NCBI RefSeq assembly: GCF_963666255.1
Contig: NZ_OY762655.1
Location: forward strand, 62,001-126,000
Source of the DNA: an uncultured Propionivibrio sp.
GTDB taxonomy: Bacteria; Pseudomonadota; Gammaproteobacteria; Burkholderiales; Rhodocyclaceae
Reading direction: 5' to 3'
DNA length: 64,000 bases
In this document: piece after piece, positions 26,015 through 33,956 of the stretch
Position numbering within the stretch: the stretch's first letter is position 1
Layout: each line of letters opens with the position of its first letter
Made by a program: the position numbers and the translations under genes
The notes under the pieces: model-generated
What the model was told of the DNA's origin: nothing
The model's input: the letters and a program-made list of their open reading frames with translations, nothing else
Database searches by the model: none

Positions 26015-27319
26015 ATGGAATTGCTGCTGCTGGTTTTCCTGGTGCTGCTCAACGGCGTGCTGGCGATGTCGGAAATCGCCGTTGTGTCGTCGCGCAAGGC
26101 GCGTCTGCAGAAACTGGCGGATGACGGTAGTCTCGGTGCTCAGCGTGCGCTCGAGCTTTCCAACGAACCGTCGGGCTTTCTGTCGACGATCCAGATCGGT
26201 ATTACCACCGTCGGCATTCTCAGCGGCGCGATCGGCGAAGGCGCGCTGGCCGACCCGCTGACCGGCTGGCTCGAACAATTTGACTTGCTTGCTCCCTATG
26301 CGCGTGGCGTTGCCCTGACGCTGGTTGTCGTCGGTCTGACCTATTTTTCCGTCGTGATCGGCGAGCTTGTGCCGAAGCGTCTCGGCTTGCTTGCGCCGGA
26401 AGCGATCGCCGCGCTGGTGGCGGCGCCGATGAATTTCCTGGCTCGGGCGGCACGTCCTCTCGTCCTGCTGTTGTCATCGTCATCAAGCCTGGTGCTGCGC
26501 CTGATTGGCACGCGCAATCGCGAAGAGCCGCCGGTGACCGACGACGAGATCAATGTGCTGATGGAGCAGGGCGCCGAGGCCGGCGTCTTCCATGAGAGCG
26601 AGCAGGCGATCGTTTCCAATGTCCTGCGCCTCGACGAACAGCGCATCGGCGCGATCATGACGCACCGCAACGATATTTACGTGCTCGACCTGGAGGATTC
26701 CGAGGAAGCCCTGCGCGCCAAAGTGGCGGAGTCGCCCTTCACGCGAGTCATCGTCTGCCGCGACGGTCTTGATAATGTCGTCGGGATACTGCGCACGGCC
26801 GATCTGCTGCGGCCGGCACTGGCCTGCGAGAAGCTCGACATCGAGCAGCATCTGCGGCCGCCCCTGTATGTGCCGGAAGGCGTCAGCACGACGCTGCTGC
26901 TGGAGAGTTTCCGTTCCTCGCGACAGCAGTGCGCCTTGATCGTCGACGAATACGGCGAGTTGCAGGGGCTGGTGACGCTGACCGATGTGCTGACCTCGAT
27001 TGTGGGCGAGTTGCCGTCGTCGGATAGCGGCGAGGCGCCGGACGTCGTGCAGCGCGAGGACGGCTCCTGGCTGGTCGATGGCGGCCTGGCGATCGAGCGG
27101 CTGAAGCAGGTGGCCGGGATCGAGGAGAATCTGCCGGGCGAGGACGAGAATGCCTTCAACACACTGGGCGGACTCGTGATGTTCGTGCTCGGCCGCATTC
27201 CCTCGGTGACGGATCAGTTCGAGGCGGCCGGTTGCCGCTTCGAGGTCGTCGATATGGACAAGAACCGGGTCGACAAGGTGCTGGTGACGCGCCTGCCGGC
27301 AGATGACGTGACGATTTGA
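26015..27319 (+). CDS. CNNM / CBS-domain hemolysin-like (CorC family) membrane protein
   Basis: A 434-residue protein of the HlyC/CorC family. An N-terminal CNNM domain has about four membrane segments (residues 1-165; note NGVLAMSEIAVVSSRKARLQ). Two CBS domains follow (about 195-315, with MTHRNDIYVLDL), then the CorC_HlyC domain (about 340-425, VDGGLAIERLKQVAGIE). Relatives take part in magnesium or cobalt efflux; the hemolysin name is historical. The ATG at 26015 is preferred over the TTG just before it. Confidence 0.9.
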   Translation: MELLLLVFLVLLNGVLAMSEIAVVSSRKARLQKLADDGSLGAQRALELSNEPSGFLSTIQIGITTVGILSGAIGEGALADPLTGWLEQFDLLAPYARGVALTLVVVGLTYFSVVIGELVPKRLGLLAPEAIAALVAAPMNFLARAARPLVLLLSSSSSLVLRLIGTRNREEPPVTDDEINVLMEQGAEAGVFHESEQAIVSNVLRLDEQRIGAIMTHRNDIYVLDLEDSEEALRAKVAESPFTRVIVCRDGLDNVVGILRTADLLRPALACEKLDIEQHLRPPLYVPEGVSTTLLLESFRSSRQQCALIVDEYGELQGLVTLTDVLTSIVGELPSSDSGEAPDVVQREDGSWLVDGGLAIERLKQVAGIEENLPGEDENAFNTLGGLVMFVLGRIPSVTDQFEAAGCRFEVVDMDKNRVDKVLVTRLPADDVTI

Positions 27320-27344
27320 TCGTCCGCTTTGGGGAGCGCTGATC

Positions 27345-27779
27345 ATGGAACTGCATGTCAATGATATTTCGCATGTCATCCAGCTTTCGGTGGCGCCGGT
27401 GTTCCTGCTGACCTCGATCGCGACGATGATCAATGCGATGAACACCCGTCTCGGCCGCATCGTCGATCGCCGTCGCAAGGTGCTCGAACAACGGCGCGGC
27501 GAGAATTCGGCCGTCGACGAAGAGTGCGACCTCGAGTTGCGCACGCTGAGCCAGCGCGCGCATCTCTCGTATCTCGGCATTTTTTTCGCCGTGCTTTCGG
27601 CGCTCCTGATCTGCCTCGTGATGATCGGCGCTTTTCTGGGCGCGCTGATCTCGGTCGATCTCTCGAAGGGCGTCGCCATCGTCTTCATTCTCGCGCTATG
27701 CGCCGTGATCGGCGCGCTCGGGCTGTTCCTGCGCGAAGTCTATCTCGGCGTCAGCGTCGGTACGCATGTGACGCATTAA
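27345..27779 (+). CDS. DUF2721 membrane protein
   Basis: A 144-residue protein with three membrane helices (about 12-32, 75-97 and 103-125) and a charged loop RLGRIVDRRRKVLEQRRGE after the first, typical of DUF2721. Function is unknown. It follows the CNNM/CBS gene by 25 bases with a GGGGAG-type site and may be cotranscribed. Confidence 0.88.
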   Translation: MELHVNDISHVIQLSVAPVFLLTSIATMINAMNTRLGRIVDRRRKVLEQRRGENSAVDEECDLELRTLSQRAHLSYLGIFFAVLSALLICLVMIGAFLGALISVDLSKGVAIVFILALCAVIGALGLFLREVYLGVSVGTHVTH

Positions 27780-27833
27780 GAGCCTGTTTCGGTAGGAATC
27801 GTGGGCCGCGAGCCCTTCCGAAATAGACTCTAA
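27777..27833. repeat. 20-bp imperfect inverted repeat
   Basis: The arms 27777-27796 and 27814-27833 match at 16 of 20 positions in inverted orientation, separated by a 17-base G+C-rich loop. It begins at the stop codon of the DUF2721 gene. There is no T tract, so it is not a standard terminator; it could be a small repeat element or an mRNA-stabilising structure. Confidence 0.55.
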
Positions 27834-27941
27834 GCCCCGGCCGCGTACCGTCATAGTCGTTCCGATTACGCTAGAATTCCGCCTTTGAACGCGATCGTGG
27901 CGGCATGAGGCTGTCCGTTCTGGTGCGGGAGGAATTTCCTT

Positions 27942-28508
27942 TTGGTGTGTGACGATCGACCCCGGCCGACCTCGTTGTCGGACCTGTTCTTTTCCTTCAC
28001 CTGGCTGGCCCTGCAGGGCTTCGGCGGGGTGCTCGCCGTCGTCCAGCAGGAACTCGTCGAGCGCAAGCGCTGGATGACGAACGAGGAATTCGTCGAAAAC
28101 TGGGCGGTCGCGCAGATTCTGCCCGGTCCCAATGTCATCAACATCTCGATCATGATCGGCAGCCGCTATTTCGGCCTGCCCGGCGCCTTGGCCGCGATGT
28201 CGGGCATGATCGTCCTGCCGCTGTTGCTCTTGTTGCTGCTGACGCTCAGCTACCAGCACTTCTCCGACCTGCCGGCGGTCGCCGGCGCCTTGCGCGGCAT
28301 GGGCGCGGTCGCCGCCGGGCTGATCATCGCCACCGGCCTCAAGATGTTGCCGGCCTTGCGCAAGAACCCGCTCGGCGTACCCTTGTGCGCGCTCTTCGCC
28401 GGCGTGTGTTTCGTCTGCATCGCGCTGCTGCGTGTGCCGCTTGTCTATGTGCTCTTCGGGCTCGGCGGCATTGCCTGCGTCATCGCCTACTGGAGGATCG
28501 GGCGATGA
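27942..28508 (+). CDS. Chromate transporter, N-terminal-half subunit (short ChrA)
   Basis: A 188-residue membrane protein of the CHR family (short-chain type). It carries FTWLALQGFGGVLAVVQQEL, WAVAQILPGPNVINISIMIG and several hydrophobic helices. The pair of short ChrA proteins makes the full antiparallel transporter, thought to export chromate. Start is TTG at 27942 or GTG at 27945; GGGAGG lies 9-12 bases upstream. It overlaps the next gene by 4 bases. Confidence 0.9.
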   Translation: MVCDDRPRPTSLSDLFFSFTWLALQGFGGVLAVVQQELVERKRWMTNEEFVENWAVAQILPGPNVINISIMIGSRYFGLPGALAAMSGMIVLPLLLLLLLTLSYQHFSDLPAVAGALRGMGAVAAGLIIATGLKMLPALRKNPLGVPLCALFAGVCFVCIALLRVPLVYVLFGLGGIACVIAYWRIGR

Positions 28509-29086
28509 GTTCCCTGATGATCGACCTGCACTGGCACGACTGGTTGTCGCTCTTTCTGCACTACGCGATGCTGTCGCTGATTTCGATCGGCGGCGTCATC
28601 ACGACGGTACCCGAAATGCATCGCTTTCTGGTCGATCAGAATGCCTGGCTGAGCGATGCGCAGTTCAACGGTTCGATTGCCATCGCCCAGGCCGCGCCGG
28701 GGCCGAACATGCTGTTCGTCGGCATCGTCGGCTGGAATATCGGTCTCAATGCCGGCGGCTTCGCGTGGGCGGCGTTCGGCCTGTTGCTGACGCTGGTCGG
28801 CACCCTGTTGCCGAGTTCCCTGTTGACGTACTTCGCCGCGCAATGGGGCCACCGCAACCGCGAACTGCGCGCCGTGCGCGCCTTCAAGCTTGGCATGGGG
28901 CCGATCGTCGTGGCGCTGCTGGTGGCGACCGGCTGGATACTGGCCGGCGCGCATCGCGACGCGCAGCAAGACTGGCGATTGTGGTTACTTTCGGCGCTGA
29001 CCGTGCTGCTTGTCGCGCGTTTCCGCGTTCACATCCTCTGGCTGCTGGCGCTCGGCGGCATCCTCGGCGCCAGCGGTTGGGTGTAG
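28505..29086 (+). CDS. Chromate transporter, C-terminal-half subunit (short ChrA)
   Basis: A 193-residue CHR-family membrane protein, partner of the preceding gene. It has SIGGVITTVPEMHRFLV, FNGSIAIAQAAPGPNMLFVG and five to six helices. Coupled to its partner by an ATGA overlap. Real substrates in vivo may be chromate or another oxyanion. Confidence 0.9.
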   Translation: MSSLMIDLHWHDWLSLFLHYAMLSLISIGGVITTVPEMHRFLVDQNAWLSDAQFNGSIAIAQAAPGPNMLFVGIVGWNIGLNAGGFAWAAFGLLLTLVGTLLPSSLLTYFAAQWGHRNRELRAVRAFKLGMGPIVVALLVATGWILAGAHRDAQQDWRLWLLSALTVLLVARFRVHILWLLALGGILGASGWV

Positions 29087-29102
29087 GGATTGGAAAGGGC
29101 GG

Positions 29103-29474
29103 TCAGTTGTTTTTGGCGCCCTGATCGACCCACTTCTTGAGGATGTCGGTCTTTTCCTTGGGTAGCGCAGTCTTGTGGTGAGGCATGCGGATCGACGGCG
29201 CCGCGCGCCCTTCGACCAGCATGTTGAGCGCGCTGGTCAGGCTGTCGCCGGGTTTGACGATGGCGCCGAAGCGCGTGCCCTTCATCAGGCCGTCATAACT
29301 TTCCATGACCAGGCCGCTCTTTTGCGCGCCTTCGCCTTTTTCGGTGTGGCATTCGAGGCAGTATTGCTGCAGGACTGGCATGACGTCGGTCTTGAAACTG
29401 ACATCCTTCTGGCCGCAGGCGGTGAGGGCAAGAGAGCCGATCAGGCACAGGCAGTACGGGATTTTGCGGTTCAT
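29103..29474 (-). CDS. Small c-type cytochrome-domain lipoprotein
   Basis: A 123-residue exported protein. The N-terminus MNRKIPYCLCLIGSLALTAC has a lipobox with Cys20 followed by Gly, so it is probably a lipoprotein. One heme-binding motif, CLECH, sits in the pattern FKTDVMPVLQQYCLECH typical of single-domain cytochromes annotated as planctomycete-type. GGAGG stands before the ATG at 29474. It converges with the chromate transporter genes and may be an electron-transfer partner of a periplasmic reductase, which is not shown here. Confidence 0.83.
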   Translation of the reverse strand: MNRKIPYCLCLIGSLALTACGQKDVSFKTDVMPVLQQYCLECHTEKGEGAQKSGLVMESYDGLMKGTRFGAIVKPGDSLTSALNMLVEGRAAPSIRMPHHKTALPKEKTDILKKWVDQGAKNN

Positions 29475-29621
29475 GGGCCACCTCCGTCGCGGTGTTCGTC
29501 GATGTGGCGATGTCGCTGGAATAGCGGGGGTCGCCAAGCTCAGCGTAGCCTACACCAAAGCCCGGCGACAGAGAAGATGTTGGCGCGCGACGTCCGGCGG
29601 CTTGCGCGCGAATGTCTTAAC

Positions 29622-30770
29622 TCACCATTCGGCGACCGAGCCGTCGGGATGTCGCCAGAGCGGATTACGCCAGTCGGGCGCAGTGGCACTGCGTTCAACC
29701 ACCCGCGCTTCGTCGATCTCGACACCGAGTCCGGGTCGTGACGGCGGCAACAGGTGGCCGTCATGGAAGCGGAAATCCTCGGGGTTGAGGACATAGTCGA
29801 GCAGGTCGGCACCCCGGTTGTAATGGATGCCCATGCTCTGTTCCTGCAGCACCGCGTTATGGGCGACGACGTCGATATGCAGGCAGGCCGCCAGCGCCAG
29901 GGGGCCAAGCGGACAATGCGGCGCCAGGGCAATGTCGTAGGCTTCGGCCATCGCCGCGATCTTGTGACATTCGGTGATGCCGCCGGCATGAGAGAGGTCG
30001 GGCTGGGCGATGGCGAGACCGCCCGAGGCGAAAAGCGCCTTGAAGTCGAAGCGCGAATAAAGGCGTTCTCCGCCGGCGAGCGGGATCGAGGTCGCGCCGG
30101 CCAGGCGCGGGTAGTATTCCGCCTGTTCGGACAGCACCGGCTCCTCGACGAAGAGCGGCCGGTAGGGTTCGAGTTCCTTGAGCAGGACCCTGGCCATCGG
30201 CGCCGTGACGCGGCCGTGGAAATCGAGGCCGAATTCGATTGTATTGCCAAAGGTCGCGCGGATCTCGGCGACGGTGGCGATGGCGGCATCGATCTGGCGG
30301 CTGCTCTCGATCAGGGCCATCTCGCCACAGCCGTTGAGTTTGAAGGTGTCGAAACCGGCCGCTTGCAGCGTGCGGATGCCGTCGATGACCTCGGCCGGCC
30401 GGTCGCCGCCGACCCAGCTGTAGGCCTTGATGCGATCGCGGACGAGGCCGCCGAGCAACTGATAGACGGGCACGCCGAGCGCTTTGCCCTTGATGTCCCA
30501 GAGTGCCTGGTCGATGCCGGCGATGGCGCTCATCAGGATCGGTCCGCCGCGATAGAAACCGCCGCGGTAGAGCGTCTGCCAGAGGTCGTTGATGCGCGCT
30601 GGGTCCTTGCCGATCAGAAAGTCGGAGAGTTCGTGAACCGCAGTTTCAACGCTGCGCGCCCGCCCTTCGACGACCGGTTCGCCCCAGCCGGTAATGCCTT
30701 CGTCGGTCTCGACCTTGAGGAACATCCATCGCGGCGGCAGGCGGTAGGTGGTCAGGCGGGTGATCTTCAT
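29622..30770 (-). CDS. dgoD: D-galactonate dehydratase
   Basis: A 382-residue enolase-superfamily enzyme that dehydrates D-galactonate to 2-dehydro-3-deoxygalactonate. It matches E. coli DgoD closely: [22 protein letters not shown] with the metal-ligand Asp and catalytic His, FVEEPVL and [13 protein letters not shown] with metal-ligand Glu residues, and [19 protein letters not shown] with the second catalytic His. C-terminal [17 protein letters not shown] is typical. It is the last gene of the five-gene leftward operon. No dgoA (aldolase) is present in the window. Confidence 0.95.
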   Translation of the reverse strand: MKITRLTTYRLPPRWMFLKVETDEGITGWGEPVVEGRARSVETAVHELSDFLIGKDPARINDLWQTLYRGGFYRGGPILMSAIAGIDQALWDIKGKALGVPVYQLLGGLVRDRIKAYSWVGGDRPAEVIDGIRTLQAAGFDTFKLNGCGEMALIESSRQIDAAIATVAEIRATFGNTIEFGLDFHGRVTAPMARVLLKELEPYRPLFVEEPVLSEQAEYYPRLAGATSIPLAGGERLYSRFDFKALFASGGLAIAQPDLSHAGGITECHKIAAMAEAYDIALAPHCPLGPLALAACLHIDVVAHNAVLQEQSMGIHYNRGADLLDYVLNPEDFRFHDGHLLPPSRPGLGVEIDEARVVERSATAPDWRNPLWRHPDGSVAEW

Positions 30771-30803
30771 GGCAACTCCCGGCGCGGGTGTGACTAATAG
30801 AGA

Positions 30804-31571
30804 CTACAGCACAGCGAGCCAGCCGCCGTCGACGTAGATGATTTGCCCGTTCACGTAGTTCGACGCCGTCGAGGCGAGATAGACGGCGGTGCCGGCCAGT
30901 TCGTCGGGATTGCCCCAGCGCCCGGACGGGTTGCTGGCGCGCACCCAGGCGTCGAAGGCGGCGTTCTCGATCAATGCCGTGTTCATTTCAGTGAGGATGT
31001 AGCCGGGGCCGATGGCGTTGGCCTGGATGTTGTGCGGCGCCCATTCGGCCGCCATTGCCCGGGTCAGCATCTTGATGCCACCCTTGGCGGCGGTGTAGGG
31101 CGCGACCGTGGCGCGTGCGGCTTCGCTGGTCAGCGAACCGATGTTGATGATCTTGCCGCCCTGGCCGCGCGCGATCATCCGCTTCGCCGCAGCGCGCGCG
31201 ACGATGAATGCGCCGGTCAGATTGGTGTCGATGACGCGCTGCCAGTCGGCGACCTCGAGTTCGACCATCGGCTTGCGGAACTGGATGCCGGCGTTGTTGA
31301 TGAGGATGTCGACGGTGATGCCACGGGCATCGAGTGCGGCGAAGGCGGCCTCGACGGCGGCTTCGTCGATGACGTCGAAGACGCAGCCTTCGGCGGCGTG
31401 TCCGGCGGCGCGCAGTCTGGCGACGGCCTCATCGACAGCTGTTTGCTGGCGGCCGTTGATCAGGATGCGGGCGCCGGCGGCGGCGAGGCCCTCGGCCAGA
31501 GAAAAGCCGATGCCGCGTACCGATCCGGTGATCAGTGCCGTGCGACCGGAGAGATTGAAGAGGGGCGACAT
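30804..31571 (-). CDS. SDR family oxidoreductase, gluconate 5-dehydrogenase-like
   Basis: A 255-residue short-chain dehydrogenase. The Rossmann motif is TGSVRGIGFSLAEGL (about residues 15-29), with NNAG, catalytic Ser about 143 and YTAAK (Tyr-x-x-x-Lys), and GPGYILTEMN. It resembles IdnO/gluconate 5-dehydrogenase, which interconverts 5-keto-D-gluconate and D-gluconate. The idnD-like gene in the same operon supports an idonate-to-gluconate step. The start at 31571 has AAGGAAAG upstream; the longer open frame reads out of frame through the next gene. Substrate by inference. Confidence 0.88.
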   Translation of the reverse strand: MSPLFNLSGRTALITGSVRGIGFSLAEGLAAAGARILINGRQQTAVDEAVARLRAAGHAAEGCVFDVIDEAAVEAAFAALDARGITVDILINNAGIQFRKPMVELEVADWQRVIDTNLTGAFIVARAAAKRMIARGQGGKIINIGSLTSEAARATVAPYTAAKGGIKMLTRAMAAEWAPHNIQANAIGPGYILTEMNTALIENAAFDAWVRASNPSGRWGNPDELAGTAVYLASTASNYVNGQIIYVDGGWLAVL

Positions 31572-31591
31572 GATGTTGTCTTTCCTTCGTG

Positions 31592-32839
31592 TCAGGGGGT
31601 CTGCAGCGAACCGTCGGCGAGGCGCGTCTGCGTCCAGGTCGTCACGGTTTTCTCGCAGGGGTATTTGGCGGCTTCGGCCTCGTTCAGTTCGATGCCGAGG
31701 CCGGGTTTGTCGTTGGCATAGACGTAGCCGGCGCGGAACTCCGGCAGGCCGGGAAAGACGTCGAGCAGTGCCTCGCGCGGCCCCTTGAGTTCCTGGATGA
31801 CGAAGTTCGGCGGTTCGGTGCCCGACCATTCCTGAATGCCGAAATTGCGCGCGGCGAGGTCGATGTGGATGTTGGCGGCATGGGCCAGCGGCGACATGTC
31901 GCCGGGGCCGTGCCAGGCCGTGCGCACACCGAATTGTTCGGCAAAGATCTGCAGCTTGCGCGCCGGCGTGATGCCGCCGACCTGGCTGAGATGTACCCGG
32001 ATGTAATCGATCAGGCGCTCGACGATCAACGTCTTCCATTCGAGCGGATGATTGAAGAGTTCGCCCTGTGCGAGCGGGATCGAGGTCTTCTCGCGCAGTT
32101 GGCGCAGCCAGTCGCCTTCCTCGAGCGGAATCGCGTCTTCGAGGAAGAAAAGCTCGAAGGCTTCGAGTTCCTGCGCGAACTTGATCGCCTCGATCGGTTT
32201 CAGGCGCTCGTGCACGTCGTGGCAGAGCGCGACGTCCCAGCCAATGCGGTTGCGGATGCCTTCGAAGAGCTTGATCGTCTCGCGCATGTAGCGCTTGCTG
32301 TCGAGATAGACGCCGTCCGGCGCGCCCGTCGGCGCCGTCGCCGGTGCCGGGCCGAAGGCGCCGCCACCGTAGCCGCCGCTCTGGCAGCGGATATGGGTAA
32401 TGCCCTGTTCGCGGTAGCGCTGGATGTTGTCGCAGAGTTCGGCGAGGTCCTTGCCATCGGCATGGCGGTAGGTCGGCACGCCCTCGCGCACCTTGCCGCC
32501 GAACAGCTGGTAGAGCGGCATGCCGGCAAGCTTGCCCTTGATGTCCCAGAGCGCCATGTCGATGCCGGAGATGGCGTTGTTCTCGATCGGGCCGTTGCGC
32601 CAGTACGCGTTCTGATGCATCAGTTGCCAGAGTTCCTCGATCGCTTCGGCATCGCGGCCGACGAGCAGCGGCTTGAGGTATTCCTCGACCAGGCATTTGA
32701 CCGCGACGTGCCGGTAAGCGAAGGTGGCGCAGCCGAGGCCGAACAGTCCCGGCTGGTTGGTGTCGACCTTGACGACGACGAGGTTGATGCCTTCCGGCGC
32801 CGTCAGGATGACGTTGACATCGGTGATGCGGATGCTCAT
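31592..32839 (-). CDS. Enolase-superfamily sugar-acid dehydratase, ManD/RspA type
   Basis: A 415-residue member of the D-mannonate dehydratase/RspA subgroup: YWRNGPIENNAISGIDMALW, ALCHDVHERLKPIEAIKFAQ, FFLEDAI, PLAQGELFNHP with metal-ligand acids, and TAWHGPGDMSPLAHAANIH. Members use D-mannonate, D-gluconate or both, and some have no detectable activity. A glycine- and proline-rich loop with GGYGGGAFGPAPATA is present. The start at 32839 gives MSIRITDVNVILT. It lies in the operon between the MDR and SDR genes with 20-base gaps, so a gluconate or mannonate role fits the context. Confidence 0.88.
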   Translation of the reverse strand: MSIRITDVNVILTAPEGINLVVVKVDTNQPGLFGLGCATFAYRHVAVKCLVEEYLKPLLVGRDAEAIEELWQLMHQNAYWRNGPIENNAISGIDMALWDIKGKLAGMPLYQLFGGKVREGVPTYRHADGKDLAELCDNIQRYREQGITHIRCQSGGYGGGAFGPAPATAPTGAPDGVYLDSKRYMRETIKLFEGIRNRIGWDVALCHDVHERLKPIEAIKFAQELEAFELFFLEDAIPLEEGDWLRQLREKTSIPLAQGELFNHPLEWKTLIVERLIDYIRVHLSQVGGITPARKLQIFAEQFGVRTAWHGPGDMSPLAHAANIHIDLAARNFGIQEWSGTEPPNFVIQELKGPREALLDVFPGLPEFRAGYVYANDKPGLGIELNEAEAAKYPCEKTVTTWTQTRLADGSLQTP

Positions 32840-32859
32840 GGGGCGGACCTCGTCGGGAT

Positions 32860-33900
32860 TCAGAACGTCAGCTGGACTTTCATGTGGGCCTTGCGGTCTG
32901 AGGCCATTTCGAAGGCCTCGACGGCGCGCTCGAAGGGCAGCGTCGCGGTGATGATCGGTTTGACGTCGATGCGGCCTTCCTTGATCAGGCGGGCGGCCAG
33001 CGCGTATTCCGAATGGAAGCGGAAGGCGCCCTGGAAGCAGATTTCCTTGCCGACGAGCGCGTTGATCGGGATCGGCACCTCGCCGGTCACGCCGACCTGG
33101 ACGAGCGTGCCGCGCGGTCGCAGGACCGGCAGCACGTCCTTGATGACGACGCCTGCGCCGGTGCACTCGATGGCGACATCGAAATAACCCTTGTCGGCAG
33201 TGAATTCCTCGGTGGCGAGGCCGGGCGCCTGCGACACGTTGACAGTGCGCGTGGCACCCATCGCCGTTGCCTTCTTCAGCGCGGCGTCATGAAGATCGGT
33301 AGCAACGACTTCGAGTGCGCCGGCATAGCGCGCGGCGGCGATGACGAGCGCGCCGATCGGGCCGGAGCCGGTGACGAGTACGCGCTTGCCAGTCAGCGAT
33401 CCTGCCTGGCGGACGGCGTGCAATGCCACCGACAGGGGTTCGCAGCAGGCGGCTTCGCCGAGCGAGACGGTGTCGCCGACAGGTTCGCACTGGAATTCCT
33501 GAGCGACGATATGCTCGCGAAATGCGCCCTGACTATGCGGAATGCGCATGGCGCTGCCATAGAACCACATGTCCAGGCAGTGCTGCTGTTCGCCGGCCAG
33601 GCAGAATTTGCAGTGTCCGCAGGGACGGCTCGGATTGAGCGCGATGCGGTCGCCTGGCTTGACCTTGGTGACCTTGGCGCCGACGGCTTCGACCGTGCCG
33701 GCGACTTCGTGGCCGAGGACGATCGGTTGCTTGACACGGACGACGCCGAAGCCGCCGTCGAGGTAGTAGTGCAGGTCGGAGCCGCAGATGCCGCCGGCGC
33801 CGATGCGCACGAGCACCTGATCGTCGCCCATCTCGGCGACTGGCACCGATTCAATGCGCAGATCCTTTTCCGAGTGGAGCACACAAGCACGTGATTCCAT
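32860..33900 (-). CDS. idnD: L-idonate 5-dehydrogenase-like zinc dehydrogenase
   Basis: A 346-residue medium-chain zinc dehydrogenase. It has the catalytic-zinc motif GICGSDLHYY, GHEVAGTVEAVG, the structural-zinc lobe CGHCKFC...QQHC and the NAD-binding TGSGPIGALV. It resembles IdnD, which oxidises L-idonate to 5-keto-D-gluconate; L-gulonate 5-dehydrogenase activity is an alternative in this subfamily. ATG at 33900 is chosen because GGAG is 8 bases upstream; an ATG at 33906 is too close to the site. Second gene of the leftward operon. Confidence 0.88.
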   Translation of the reverse strand: MESRACVLHSEKDLRIESVPVAEMGDDQVLVRIGAGGICGSDLHYYLDGGFGVVRVKQPIVLGHEVAGTVEAVGAKVTKVKPGDRIALNPSRPCGHCKFCLAGEQQHCLDMWFYGSAMRIPHSQGAFREHIVAQEFQCEPVGDTVSLGEAACCEPLSVALHAVRQAGSLTGKRVLVTGSGPIGALVIAAARYAGALEVVATDLHDAALKKATAMGATRTVNVSQAPGLATEEFTADKGYFDVAIECTGAGVVIKDVLPVLRPRGTLVQVGVTGEVPIPINALVGKEICFQGAFRFHSEYALAARLIKEGRIDVKPIITATLPFERAVEAFEMASDRKAHMKVQLTF

Positions 33901-33956
33901 GGTCATTCTCCTGTCAAGATTGTTCAATGCGGGTGTTCTATGCGTGGCGATTCGTC

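Noticed and set aside
24727..26097. Long minus-strand frame opposite ybiB
   Set aside because: An antisense shadow; ybiB on the plus strand matches a known family along its full length.
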